Notes under the pieces: generated by a model | Database searches by the model: none | What the model was told of the DNA's origin: nothing | The model's input: the letters and a program-made list of their open reading frames with translations, nothing else | Made by a program: the position numbers and the translations under genes | Shown: positions 18,561-28,609 of the stretch, in pieces | Position numbering within the stretch: position 1 is the stretch's first letter | How the letters are laid out: the number at the start of each line of letters is the position of its first letter | NCBI GenBank assembly: GCA_016290325.1 | Contig: JAEETL010000001.1 | Span: 186,001-250,000, forward strand | Direction of reading: 5' to 3' | Origin: Muribaculaceae bacterium | GTDB taxonomy: Bacteria; Bacteroidota; Bacteroidia; Bacteroidales; Muribaculaceae | Length of the DNA: 64,000 nt

Positions 18561-19775
18561 ATGGGTAATACCATCGAAACCCCCAATCTATCTCCCGCGA
18601 GAAAGACCATCGTGGGCATTCAGTTTCTTTTTGTTGCCTTTGGTGCTACGGTTTTGGTACCGCTACTAGTGGGGCTTGATCCTGCTACCGCCTTGTTCAC
18701 GGCCGGTTTGGGTACTTTTATCTTTCATTTAATCACTAAAGGTAAGGTGCCCATTTTTTTAGGCTCAAGTTTTGCCTTTATTGCGCCCATTATCTCGGCC
18801 TCCAAGCAGTGGGGCATGTCGGGTACCCTGGCTGGCATGGCTGGAGTGGCACTGGTCTATTTTGTGATGTCGGCACTTATCAAATGGCAAGGGCGGCGCT
18901 TGCTCAATCGTTTGTTCCCCCCTGTCGTCATCGGTCCTGTCATCATTTGTATCGGATTGTCGTTGTCACCCTCGGCGGTTAATATGGCCAAGGAGAACTG
19001 GCTGTTGGCCTTCATCTCACTTCTGACGGCCATTTTGGTGCTCGTTCTTGGACGTGGACTCATCAAGTTGGTGCCTGTAGTGTGTGGCATCATCGTGGGG
19101 TACATTGTGTCGTTTTGCATGGGACTTGTTGATTTCTCGGCTGTCAGCAACGCGCCTTGGTTTGCTCTGCCATCGAGTATTACTCATTTTCAGTTGCCTC
19201 AGTTCGCATGGGAGCCGTTCCTGTTTATGATCCCAGTGGCCATCGCGCCCGTGATTGAGCATATCGGCGACGTGTATGTGGTGGGGGCGGTAGCCAACAA
19301 GGACTTTGTGAAAGACCCAGGCCTGCATCGCACCATGCTGGGTGACGGTGTGGCTTGTCTGGTAGCTGCCCTTTTAGGCGGCCCTCCCGTGACCACCTAT
19401 AGCGAGGTGACAGGTGCCATGCAGATTACCCGTATCACCAACCCTGCAGTCATCCGTGTGGCCGCTGCTACAGCGATTGTGTTCTCGGTCATCGGCAAGC
19501 TGAGTGCCCTGCTGCAAAGCATTCCTGCGGCCGTCTTGGGCGGCATCATGCTCATGCTATTCGGTTCCATCGCTGCAGTAGGTATCCAGAATCTGGTGAA
19601 CAATAAAGTGGACTTGAATGAAACGCGTAACATCATCATCGTTAGCGTGGTTTTGACCTTGGGTATCGGTGGCGCCATCATCCCGATGGGCAGTTTCTCG
19701 TTGAGCGGTATCGGCTTGTCGGCTGTTGCTGGAGTCATACTCAACCTTGTCCTTCCTAACCCTAATAAAGCGTAA
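18561..19775 (+). CDS. uracil/xanthine permease, NCS2 family
   Basis: 404 aa polytopic; QFLFVAFGATVLVPLLVGLDPATALFTAGLGT, GDGVACLVAALLGGPPVTTYSEVTGAM. Confidence 0.93.
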   Translation: MGNTIETPNLSPARKTIVGIQFLFVAFGATVLVPLLVGLDPATALFTAGLGTFIFHLITKGKVPIFLGSSFAFIAPIISASKQWGMSGTLAGMAGVALVYFVMSALIKWQGRRLLNRLFPPVVIGPVIICIGLSLSPSAVNMAKENWLLAFISLLTAILVLVLGRGLIKLVPVVCGIIVGYIVSFCMGLVDFSAVSNAPWFALPSSITHFQLPQFAWEPFLFMIPVAIAPVIEHIGDVYVVGAVANKDFVKDPGLHRTMLGDGVACLVAALLGGPPVTTYSEVTGAMQITRITNPAVIRVAAATAIVFSVIGKLSALLQSIPAAVLGGIMLMLFGSIAAVGIQNLVNNKVDLNETRNIIIVSVVLTLGIGGAIIPMGSFSLSGIGLSAVAGVILNLVLPNPNKA

Positions 19776-19895
19776 TCCTGCCTCCGGCAGCGTGTTCATT
19801 GGTTTTTATCATAAAAACGCTTGGCGTTTGAATGATTATTTGTAAATTTACTGCCTCATTAATAAAGCGGTATTTTTACTTAATCATTCATCGAT

Positions 19896-20453
19896 ATGAT
19901 AGACCAGATTATTGAATACAACAAGGCTTTTGTGGCACAAAAGGGCTATGAGCAGTATGTGACCGACAAGTACCCTGACAAAAAGTTGGCAGTGCTCAGT
20001 TGCATGGACACGCGGCTGACTGAACTGCTGCCTGCCGCTTTGGGCCTGAAGAACGGCGACGCTAAAATCATTAAAAACGCTGGCGGTCTCGTGATTTCGC
20101 CATTTGACTCGGCTATGCGTAGCCTTATTGTCGCCATATATGAGTTAGGCGTAAAGGAAATTATGGTAGTGGCACATTCCCATTGCGGTGCTTGCCACAT
20201 GAGCTTTGACCATTTCCACCACGAGATGCTTGCACGCGGAATATCCGAAGAAACTTTAGATACCATCCGCAAATGTGGTGTCGATTTGAATCAGTGGCTG
20301 GAGGGATTCAAGGACACTCCCGACTCGGTGCGCAAGACAGTTGCCACAATAGCGACCCATCCGCTTATGCCTCGGGACGTAGTCGTGCGCGGCTTCATTA
20401 TCGACTCGGTAACTGGTGGGCTGGAAGAAATTAAAGCGAGTGCCCATGAGTGA
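19896..20453 (+). CDS. beta-class carbonic anhydrase
   Basis: SCMDTRLTELLP, KNAGG, VVAHSHCGAC zinc-site motifs. Confidence 0.93.
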   Translation: MIDQIIEYNKAFVAQKGYEQYVTDKYPDKKLAVLSCMDTRLTELLPAALGLKNGDAKIIKNAGGLVISPFDSAMRSLIVAIYELGVKEIMVVAHSHCGACHMSFDHFHHEMLARGISEETLDTIRKCGVDLNQWLEGFKDTPDSVRKTVATIATHPLMPRDVVVRGFIIDSVTGGLEEIKASAHE

Positions 20454-20736
20454 CAACAAAGAACAAATAGCGCGCATCCGCTTGATGGAGCGCAGGCTTA
20501 ACCAGGCATTAGCGGCGGTGAAGCGGCTCGATTCAGCACTCGAGAAGTATGAGGCCGCCCAGGAAGCCATCGCGGCCCTTAGTGAGTATTATGGCAGCGA
20601 TTTGTGGAAACAGGATTTTGCCGCTGACGAGGCGGGAATATTGCCTGAAGGCTTGAAGCGTGGCGTGCTTTCTGAGGACGGTATTTGGAATCTGCTTACC
20701 GATTGCAAGGAACTGGACCGGCGATTGGGGAAATAG
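20446..20736 (+). CDS. DUF4298 domain protein
   Basis: MSDNKEQIARIRLMERRLNQALAAVKRLDSALEKYEAAQ...SEYYGSDLWKQDF; overlaps carbonic anhydrase stop by 8 bp (start 20446, not 20416). Confidence 0.8.
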   Translation: MSDNKEQIARIRLMERRLNQALAAVKRLDSALEKYEAAQEAIAALSEYYGSDLWKQDFAADEAGILPEGLKRGVLSEDGIWNLLTDCKELDRRLGK

Positions 20737-20766
20737 GGAATAGCACTTGTTGATTGCACAAAACAG

Positions 20767-21807
20767 ATGATGAATCCCGTAGCTATAAGACTGCTTAACC
20801 AACAACTTGCCGCTCCTCAGTTCACTGACCCTGCTGAGGTGGTGAACCACATGGGTGCGATGCAGGCTCAGGAATACCGTATGATGCGCTGGGCTGTGGC
20901 GATGCGCACCCGCCGTCCGTCGGCGCGAGCGTTTAAAGCGGCATTCTATAGTGGGAGGATAATTCGTCTGCACTTGATGCGTGGCACCTGGCAACTGGTG
21001 TCTGCCGAGGATTATTGGCCGCTCATCAAGCTTTGTTCGCCTCGAGCCATCGCTGTAACCAAGGGGTGGATGCACAGTAACCGCATCACCATCCCCGATG
21101 AGGAGCAGAAGCGCATTGGTGATATCTTAGCGCAGACCGCTGCCGATAAAGGGAGCGTGACCAAAGATGATTTCGTTTTGGCGTTAGCCGAAAGAGACAT
21201 CCGCATGGATGAGCATCGGCTGTCCTATCACATCCGCATGGCAGAACTAACGGGGTTAATCTGTAGCGGTGACCTCTTGCCCATGCAAGCCACCTATGCG
21301 TTAACGGCCAACAAGGTGCCTCAACCTGACAAGACTGACCGAGACGAGACCTTAATGCTTCTAGCCCGCAAATATTTCCAGAGCCGCCAGCCTGCAACAC
21401 TGGAGGATATTGTCTGGTGGTCAGGACTGAACATCGGCGACTGCCGCCGGGGGATTGAGTTGCTGGGCAACACCATTCATTTGGTAAGATGGAAGGGCAG
21501 GGATTTTTACCTTACTGACGATTGCCGCACGCGGGGATTCCGCAAAGGTCACTATCTGTTGATTCCGCCTTATGACGAATACCTCATTGCCTACAAGAGC
21601 CGTGATGTCGTCCTTGAGCCAGAGCATAGTCACCGCGCGCACAATAAAACCGGCATCTTCCAGCCCATCATCGCCCACGATGGCATCGTTTGTGGCAACT
21701 GGGCACCATTTAAGGCCACTTGCCAACCCGATTTTTTCACTGGCGACCACAACGGGGCTGCCGTGGAAGACGCCTGGTCGACCTACCAGCGATTCCAGCA
21801 AAAATAG
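20767..21807 (+). CDS. winged-helix DNA-binding domain protein (HTH_42-type)
   Basis: IRLLNQQLAAPQFTDPAEVVNHMGAMQAQEYRMMRWAVAMRT...LMRGTWQLVSAEDYWPL. Confidence 0.83.
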   Translation: MMNPVAIRLLNQQLAAPQFTDPAEVVNHMGAMQAQEYRMMRWAVAMRTRRPSARAFKAAFYSGRIIRLHLMRGTWQLVSAEDYWPLIKLCSPRAIAVTKGWMHSNRITIPDEEQKRIGDILAQTAADKGSVTKDDFVLALAERDIRMDEHRLSYHIRMAELTGLICSGDLLPMQATYALTANKVPQPDKTDRDETLMLLARKYFQSRQPATLEDIVWWSGLNIGDCRRGIELLGNTIHLVRWKGRDFYLTDDCRTRGFRKGHYLLIPPYDEYLIAYKSRDVVLEPEHSHRAHNKTGIFQPIIAHDGIVCGNWAPFKATCQPDFFTGDHNGAAVEDAWSTYQRFQQK

Positions 21808-21935
21808 CGACCGCTGGTCCGATCATGCATTAATACTAATGGTATAAAACCCAATCATTTTACTAGATATTTGCCTATTTTATTGTTATTCAATCTTCTA
21901 GTGCATTAAATCTCCTTTTAACTCATAGTTATACG

Positions 21936-22028
21936 TGTCTTAAAATGTGAATTTTGACCATTTTTAGACAAGTTTATTTTTATTTCTGTCTAAAATCATC
22001 ATTTTTTTTAATTTTTAGACAAGTATAT
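21936..22028. promoter_or_regulatory. cluster of four TTTTAGACA-type repeats upstream of the ATPase/McrBC operon
   Basis: TGTCTTAAAAT 21936-21946, TTTTTAGACAAGTTTAT 21961-21977, TGTCTAAAAT 21987-21996, TTTTTAGACAAGTATAT 22012-22028; -7 box TATTTTTG 22042-22049. Confidence 0.5.
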
Positions 22029-22078
22029 TAAGAAATTAGTGTATTTTTGCGGTAAATAAATATTAGAACTACACTACT

Positions 22079-23500
22079 ATGTTAATCGGACGCATCAAGG
22101 AACAGAATGAGCTCTTGGAGGCTTATCGAGCTGCGGAATCAAAATTTATCGTGGTTTATGGCCGACGACGTGTGGGCAAAACCTACTTGGTGAGGCAGAC
22201 TTTTAAGGATCATATCTCGTTTGCACACTCAGGACAGGCCAACGCAAAACTGAATGAACAGTTATTCGGATGGTGCGCTTCACTTAAAGATGCCGGCATG
22301 GAGGTGAACAAATTGCCAAAATCGTGGCTAGAAGCATTTGAATTACTGAAAGAGCATATCCGTAAATCTAAAGTCAAAAAGAAGGTGATTTTCATTGATG
22401 AGCTTCCCTGGCTAGATACACCTAAATCTAGGTTTGTCAATGCCTTAGAATTCTTTTGGAATGGTTGGGCTTCAGGACGTGACGATGTGCTGCTCATCGT
22501 GTGCGGTTCGGCAACATCATGGATTGTCAATAAGATTTTCAAAAATCATGGTGGATTGCACAACCGTGTTACCAATCAAATTTATCTAAAGCCGTTTACC
22601 CTTAATGAATGTGAGGAGTATAGCCATAGCCTAAATTTGAGTTATTCACGCTTGGACGTGCTGGAGGGTTACATGGTAATGGGCGGCATTCCTTATTATT
22701 GGTCTTTGTTGGAACCTGGATACAGCATGGCCCAGAATATAGATAGATTGTTCTTTGCTGACAAGGGAAAATTGAGGTATGAGTTCAACGAACTGTATCA
22801 TTCCTTATTCCGCAATCCTGAAAATTATATCACGATAGTTCAAATATTAGGAAAAAACAATGCAGGATTGACGCGAGATGAACTCATAGACAAGACTAAA
22901 ATTGAAAATGGTGGCAACTTGAGCAAGCAACTTGAAGATCTGGAGCATTGTGGCTTTATTCAATACTTAAACACACCGTCAAATAAAAAATATCGTGGTG
23001 TTTACAAGTTGATCGATAATTTCACCCTGTTTTATCTGAAATATATGAGAGAAAATTCAAACAATGATGAATCATTTTGGACTAACAATTACAATTCATC
23101 TGTCCGTTTATCCTGGGTGGGATTAGCTTTTGAACGGGTATGTTTTCAACATATCAGGCAAATAAAGGAAGCTTTACAGATTGGCGGGGTATTATCTAAT
23201 GTGTATTCATTAAATATCAAAACCGCAAACAGCAATGGTCGCGGTGCACAAATTGATATGATTATTGACAGGAACGACAATACCATCAACTTGTGTGAGA
23301 TGAAATTCAGCAATAAACCTTTCACAATTGATAAAGAATATCAACGCAATCTGTTGAATAAAATAGAGAGCGTCCAGGAATATACTAACCATAAGAAAAC
23401 CATTATTCTCACGATGATAACTACCTTTGGCATCGAGCACAACGGCTACTGGAACATCGTGCAAAAAGAAGTCACCATCGACAATCTTTTCAAAGAATAA
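22079..23500 (+). CDS. ATP-binding protein (archaeal-ATPase-like/DUF234 family) with C-terminal PD-(D/E)xK-like motif
   Basis: Walker A GRRRVGKT, Walker B VIFIDELPW, C-terminal GAQIDMIIDRNDNTINLCEMKFS (D...ExK). Confidence 0.85.
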   Translation: MLIGRIKEQNELLEAYRAAESKFIVVYGRRRVGKTYLVRQTFKDHISFAHSGQANAKLNEQLFGWCASLKDAGMEVNKLPKSWLEAFELLKEHIRKSKVKKKVIFIDELPWLDTPKSRFVNALEFFWNGWASGRDDVLLIVCGSATSWIVNKIFKNHGGLHNRVTNQIYLKPFTLNECEEYSHSLNLSYSRLDVLEGYMVMGGIPYYWSLLEPGYSMAQNIDRLFFADKGKLRYEFNELYHSLFRNPENYITIVQILGKNNAGLTRDELIDKTKIENGGNLSKQLEDLEHCGFIQYLNTPSNKKYRGVYKLIDNFTLFYLKYMRENSNNDESFWTNNYNSSVRLSWVGLAFERVCFQHIRQIKEALQIGGVLSNVYSLNIKTANSNGRGAQIDMIIDRNDNTINLCEMKFSNKPFTIDKEYQRNLLNKIESVQEYTNHKKTIILTMITTFGIEHNGYWNIVQKEVTIDNLFKE

Positions 23501-23529
23501 TAACAATTATTGTAAGGTAAATCAGAATT

Positions 23530-26337
23530 ATGGCATTAGAAACGATATATAAGACAGTCAATGACAACGGCGAGTACAGCTGTGGTGACATCGGCATCTC
23601 GAAAGAAGAATGGTTCCATTTGCTAAAGCATCCCGATGCAAGACCATATTTTGATACACTGTGCTGCTTCTTGCGTGAGTACAATCACGCTGCAACATGC
23701 ACAGAGGTAGCTCAGAGATTTGGCAATACTGCAGCACATTACAATGCCAAAATAACTAACTTTGCCAAGTGGGTACAGAAGAAACTGAATCGATTCCAAG
23801 TCATCGCTACCGATGGAAGTGAAACTTTTTGGTGCATCCCAATGGAGAAAGGCTGGAACACAAAGGAAGGCTTCAAATGGCAGTTGCGGTCCGAGCTGGT
23901 TGAAGCCCTGCGGTATTACTTGATGAAAGCTTTGATTCTACGGTTTCAAGAAAGTGAACAATTCAAAGACTTTGATGAATCCTATAAATGGGAACTGCTC
24001 GACAGAACAGAAGGCAAAGGCGTTTTGGATATCGTTAAAAGCCTTCAAGATAAGATTCAAGGACAACAAGTAAACCTTGTTTATAACGCTCAGTTTAATG
24101 GCGTAATGAATTATCTGTCGAAAAACCAACCAGATTTGTTGACTGCCACTGGTGAACATCTGTTCGATGAGTCAAAGCCCATTGATGAGCGTATAGCAAC
24201 CTTCAAAGCCGAAATGCGGTCTAACTGCCCTAGTGACTGGAAAAATTTCGCTAATGACGAAAGGACCGCTTCTGCACTATTGATGTGCAAATATCCAGAG
24301 AAATACACGACGTACAAAGATGAAGTGTACCAGCATGTCTGCCGTTATTTTGGATACAATATTAGAGAAGTCGGCAAGAAATTCAGCCACTTCATGGAAA
24401 TCATAGATGGATTTGTTGCTGATTTTGGCGAGAAAATACAAGGCATTATCATGCCGCACATCAGTCAATATCACAACAAGCCCATGAACCTGGCTGTTCA
24501 AACTGTCTTCTGGTGTATGCGAGATTACATGAAGGTAAGATTGGCTAATAGTATTAGAAAATACTGGCTAACTGGTTATGTCTTCGGAAGTGAGGGAAAC
24601 CAGTTCGATCGGTTCATCAATGAGGGCATTTGGGAAAGCAAACACGATGATAACAATGCCAGCGACCTGAAGATGCTCGAAATATCCAAGTCTATTTCTG
24701 AGGGGGATATCATCATCTTGAAATCGACTTCAACCAAGGGTTCAAATCACGATCAGCCGTTTTTACGCATAAAGGCCGTCGGTATTGCAACTAGCAATAT
24801 GACAACCTACAGAGTGGAAGGTGCTACAAAATGCCAATGCTCCGTACGATACATAAACACAGCTACTAAGGATTTTGATGGTAGCGCTTATGGCTCTTAT
24901 CGGAAGACGCTTCACCTTGCGGACAGTAAAGTTCAAGATATTATTGATTATGTTAATAGCTTATTAAACAACGAACCCGATATGCCACAACAACAGCAAA
25001 AATACAAGGAGTACATAGAGTTGCTCCAAGAGACATATAACTTAGTCTTAACAGGTGCTCCAGGCACTGGTAAAACCTACATGGCCCGAGCCATCGCTGA
25101 TGAAATGGGCGCAGTGACTATGTTCGTTCAATTCCATCCATCGTACGACTACACCGACTTCGTTGAGGGTTTACGTCCCATCGAGAAAGGTGATGGCCAG
25201 ATGGGATTTGAACGCAAAGACGGTGTATTCAAGGAATTCTGTGCAAGAGCGATAACAGACAAGTCAACACAGGCTGGTAACATTATGGCTGATTCACTCG
25301 CACCCAAAGGGATATCTATAGCTGAGTTTTGGAGCATATATAATTCCATAGTAGCAGACATCCAGTCAGGCCGTTTAACATCATATCCCACTCCATATAA
25401 ATCACAGAGCCTATCTGTAAAAAATGGAAGAATCGTATTTCGTGCTGATAGTAACAACCCTCGAACAGAGAAAGAGAGTAATTTAAAACTTTTGTATGAT
25501 TACTTTGTCAGTCTTAACAAATACGATTTAAGCGGTCTTGATAAGGATGATTATTGGAATCTAATAACTACGTTAACCAACGGAGCAACAAAAACGATAG
25601 ATTATATTGAATACAATTGGATACTTCAGGAAATGCTCAATCGAGCAAAGCAAATAAGTGTAAAGAAAGACCAGGTCATTGTGACTCATCCAGATATTTT
25701 AGACCCGGCAGTCTTACAGTCAAAGCACAATAATAAAAAGCGACTTAGACCTTTTGTTTTCATCATTGATGAAATCAACCGTGGTGAGGCTTCAAAGATT
25801 TTTGGTGAGTTGTTCTTTGCCATTGATCCGGGTTATCGTGGCCAGACGGATTTACTGGTACAGACGCAGTACCAAAACCTGGTCCCTGAGACCGATGTTT
25901 TCGCGAAGGGCTTCTATGTACCCAAGAATGTGTACATCCTCGCCACAATGAATGACATCGACCGCTCAGTGGAGAGCATGGACTTTGCCATGCGTAGGCG
26001 CTTCACTTGGCACGAAATCACGCCCAACGACACCGAGTCCATGCTTGACGAGCTTAAATATGCGAACGAAGCCAAGGCAACAATGCATCGCTTGAACGCA
26101 GCCATCGCTGAAACGGATGGCTTGGGCGCAGCATATATGATTGGCCCCGCCTATTTCTTGAAGCTCAAGGATAACGGCGGTGACTTTGATAAACTGTGGA
26201 AGATGAACATCGAGCCTTTGCTGAAGGAGTACCTTCGCGGATTCCGCAAGACAGCTGAAATCCTCGACAAGTTCCGCAAAGCCTACTTTAACGAGAATAG
26301 CGAAACACCGGCCGATGCCTCTGACCTGCTTGAATGA
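23530..26337 (+). CDS. mcrB: McrB-like AAA+ GTPase of a type IV restriction system, long N-terminal region with EVE/PUA-like segment
   Basis: GAPGTGKTYMARAIADEM, FVFIIDEINRGEASKIFGELF, ATMNDIDRSVESMDFAMRRRF; followed by McrC with 4-bp overlap. Confidence 0.9.
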   Translation: MALETIYKTVNDNGEYSCGDIGISKEEWFHLLKHPDARPYFDTLCCFLREYNHAATCTEVAQRFGNTAAHYNAKITNFAKWVQKKLNRFQVIATDGSETFWCIPMEKGWNTKEGFKWQLRSELVEALRYYLMKALILRFQESEQFKDFDESYKWELLDRTEGKGVLDIVKSLQDKIQGQQVNLVYNAQFNGVMNYLSKNQPDLLTATGEHLFDESKPIDERIATFKAEMRSNCPSDWKNFANDERTASALLMCKYPEKYTTYKDEVYQHVCRYFGYNIREVGKKFSHFMEIIDGFVADFGEKIQGIIMPHISQYHNKPMNLAVQTVFWCMRDYMKVRLANSIRKYWLTGYVFGSEGNQFDRFINEGIWESKHDDNNASDLKMLEISKSISEGDIIILKSTSTKGSNHDQPFLRIKAVGIATSNMTTYRVEGATKCQCSVRYINTATKDFDGSAYGSYRKTLHLADSKVQDIIDYVNSLLNNEPDMPQQQQKYKEYIELLQETYNLVLTGAPGTGKTYMARAIADEMGAVTMFVQFHPSYDYTDFVEGLRPIEKGDGQMGFERKDGVFKEFCARAITDKSTQAGNIMADSLAPKGISIAEFWSIYNSIVADIQSGRLTSYPTPYKSQSLSVKNGRIVFRADSNNPRTEKESNLKLLYDYFVSLNKYDLSGLDKDDYWNLITTLTNGATKTIDYIEYNWILQEMLNRAKQISVKKDQVIVTHPDILDPAVLQSKHNNKKRLRPFVFIIDEINRGEASKIFGELFFAIDPGYRGQTDLLVQTQYQNLVPETDVFAKGFYVPKNVYILATMNDIDRSVESMDFAMRRRFTWHEITPNDTESMLDELKYANEAKATMHRLNAAIAETDGLGAAYMIGPAYFLKLKDNGGDFDKLWKMNIEPLLKEYLRGFRKTAEILDKFRKAYFNENSETPADASDLLE

Positions 26338-27650
26338 TGAGAATCGATCTGACAGATAACCAACCCGGCAAGGCGTACCACCGCAACGTCGTGGCCGCCT
26401 TGTTCCCAATCGCCGACAAGACGATTGCTGAACTGTGCAGAGATAATGAGAACCTGCTCATTTTCCCGTTCAGCATCGAGACCGCCGACGACAGAGTCGG
26501 GGATTCGTCTGTCATGAGCATCATCAACACCGATAACCCCGACGTTGTGCGTGTCACCACTGGCAATGTCATGGGATTCATCGGCGTAGGCGACCTGCAG
26601 GTCAAAATCAAGTCGAGATTCGATGATGGCCGTGATGACTACCTCCTGCATTACATGCTGCAGAAGGTGCTCTCGTTCAACCTCTTCGACCTCAGCCACA
26701 ACAACGAGCATGAAGAGGCGTTTGACTTCATCATGTTCATGTTCCCGTATTTCCTCAAGTCCGCCTTGCGCCAAGGCGTTTATCGGGAGTACCAGAACTA
26801 TAGGCACAACGATGCGAACCTCAAGGGAACGATCGATGTTGGCCGCCACATCGCTAAGAACGTGCCCTTTGTGGGGAACATCGCCTATTCAACCCGTGAA
26901 TACAGCCACGACAACAATATGACTGAACTGATTCGCCATACCATCGAGTTTATGAAAACAAAGAAGTATGGCCAGTCAGTCCTGAACATTGACCGTGAAA
27001 CTATCGAGAATGTTAAAACCATCATCGAGCACACGCCATTGTATAACAAGAGCGAGCGGAGCGGCATCATCAGCAAGAACCTGCGGATGAAAACTCATCC
27101 GTACTTTACCGAGTACCGCCCACTCCAGACCTTGTGCCTCCAGATTCTCAGAATGGAAGAGGTGAAGTATGGCGAGAGCGACGATGAAATCTGCGGCATC
27201 CTCTTTGATGGTGCTTGGCTATGGGAGGAATATGTCAACACCATCCTTTGCAACTATGGCTTCAAGCACCCGCAAAACAAGCGCAAGACAGGCGGTATCT
27301 ACCTGTTTGAAGACCGTAGCGGTATTCGTTACCCCGACTTCTATAAAGAAGACATGGTGCTTGATGCCAAATATAAACGGCTTGGTGGTTACGAAAGAGT
27401 GGCCCAAGTTGACCGTGAAGACGTTCATCAGGTGATGGCCTACGTGTCCACCCTCCATGCAACCAAGGGCGGCTTTGTCGCACCCCTTGAGCAAAAGCAA
27501 GTCTTGATACCCACTTCCAAACTGAAAGGAATGTCGGCAACGCTCTCCATCTTCGGCATCGAGATTAGCAAAACGGCATCGTCCTACCAGGACTTCTGCA
27601 CTCAGATGAAAGCGATGGAAGCCACATTCGTTAAATCATTGAATATATAA
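26334..27650 (+). CDS. mcrC: McrC-like nuclease subunit
   Basis: McrBC C-terminal nuclease motif IRYPDFYKEDMVLDAKYKRLGG. Confidence 0.9.
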   Translation: MMRIDLTDNQPGKAYHRNVVAALFPIADKTIAELCRDNENLLIFPFSIETADDRVGDSSVMSIINTDNPDVVRVTTGNVMGFIGVGDLQVKIKSRFDDGRDDYLLHYMLQKVLSFNLFDLSHNNEHEEAFDFIMFMFPYFLKSALRQGVYREYQNYRHNDANLKGTIDVGRHIAKNVPFVGNIAYSTREYSHDNNMTELIRHTIEFMKTKKYGQSVLNIDRETIENVKTIIEHTPLYNKSERSGIISKNLRMKTHPYFTEYRPLQTLCLQILRMEEVKYGESDDEICGILFDGAWLWEEYVNTILCNYGFKHPQNKRKTGGIYLFEDRSGIRYPDFYKEDMVLDAKYKRLGGYERVAQVDREDVHQVMAYVSTLHATKGGFVAPLEQKQVLIPTSKLKGMSATLSIFGIEISKTASSYQDFCTQMKAMEATFVKSLNI

Positions 27651-27664
27651 ATTGATTGTCAATT

Positions 27665-28018
27665 ATGAATATTGAGGAGGTGAGGGAGTTTTGTTTGAGC
27701 CTGCCGGGGGTGACTGAGGATTCGCCTTACGGGCCTGACATGATTGTGTTCAGGATTGAGGGGAAGATTTTCCTGCATCTGCCGCTGGAGTATGCCGACC
27801 CGCGCATATGCATCAAGCTGCCGCCCGAGGAGGGTGTGGATCTGCGGGAGCGCTACAGTGCCATCCGTGCGGCGTTCCACCTGAACAAAACCCACTGGAA
27901 CGAAATTCTCATCGAGCACACGTTCTCCAGAGAACAACTTGAGTCTTGGATTGTGGAGTCCTATCAGATTTTATTCAATAAGTTACCTAAACGACTCCGA
28001 GATAATTATCAGCCATGA
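27665..28018 (+). CDS. MmcQ/YjbR family protein
   Basis: MNIEEVREFCLSLPGVTEDSPYGPDMIVFRIEGKIF. Confidence 0.88.
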   Translation: MNIEEVREFCLSLPGVTEDSPYGPDMIVFRIEGKIFLHLPLEYADPRICIKLPPEEGVDLRERYSAIRAAFHLNKTHWNEILIEHTFSREQLESWIVESYQILFNKLPKRLRDNYQP

Positions 28019-28133
28019 AACACACGCTTCCATACTAGCCTGTAAAAGATTTTTCAAAAAAAAGTTGAGTTCCTGTAATTTTCATAACGGTTGCTGCATC
28101 TAACGGGCAAAACGTGAACAAAACGACGAGAAA

Positions 28134-28607
28134 ATGAATAATCAAGAACAACAATTCGCCCAACTGGTGCGGGAACATAAGAGTACCATCTACACGGTGT
28201 GCTACATGTTCTCTCATGACGAAGACGAAGTGAACGACCTCTTCCAGGAGACGCTGATCAACATGTGGAAAGGCATCGATAGTTTTCGCGAAGAAAGTAA
28301 GATCAGCACGTGGATCTATCGCGTTGCCTTGAACACATGCCTCCTGCAGGAGCGCAAGAAAAAGAGAGAGGTGCCCAAAGTGCCCCTGTCGATGAACGTG
28401 AACTTCTTTGAAGACGAGGACGCCAAAGTCGCACAGGTTCGTCAGCTCCATCAACGCATCGGCAAACTTGGCCTAGTCGACAGAGCCATCGTGATGCTGT
28501 GGCTGGAGGGATCGAGCTATGACGAGATTGGCGCGGTCATGGGAATCTCGGCGCAGAATGTGGGCGTTAAACTTTACAGAATTAAAGAACAACTAAAAAA
28601 GATGTAA
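28134..28607 (+). CDS. ECF-type sigma-70 factor
   Basis: TVCYMFSHDEDEVNDLFQETLINMWKGIDSFREESKISTWIYRVALNT...ISAQNVGVKLYRIKEQL. Confidence 0.9.
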   Translation: MNNQEQQFAQLVREHKSTIYTVCYMFSHDEDEVNDLFQETLINMWKGIDSFREESKISTWIYRVALNTCLLQERKKKREVPKVPLSMNVNFFEDEDAKVAQVRQLHQRIGKLGLVDRAIVMLWLEGSSYDEIGAVMGISAQNVGVKLYRIKEQLKKM

Positions 28608-28609
28608 GT

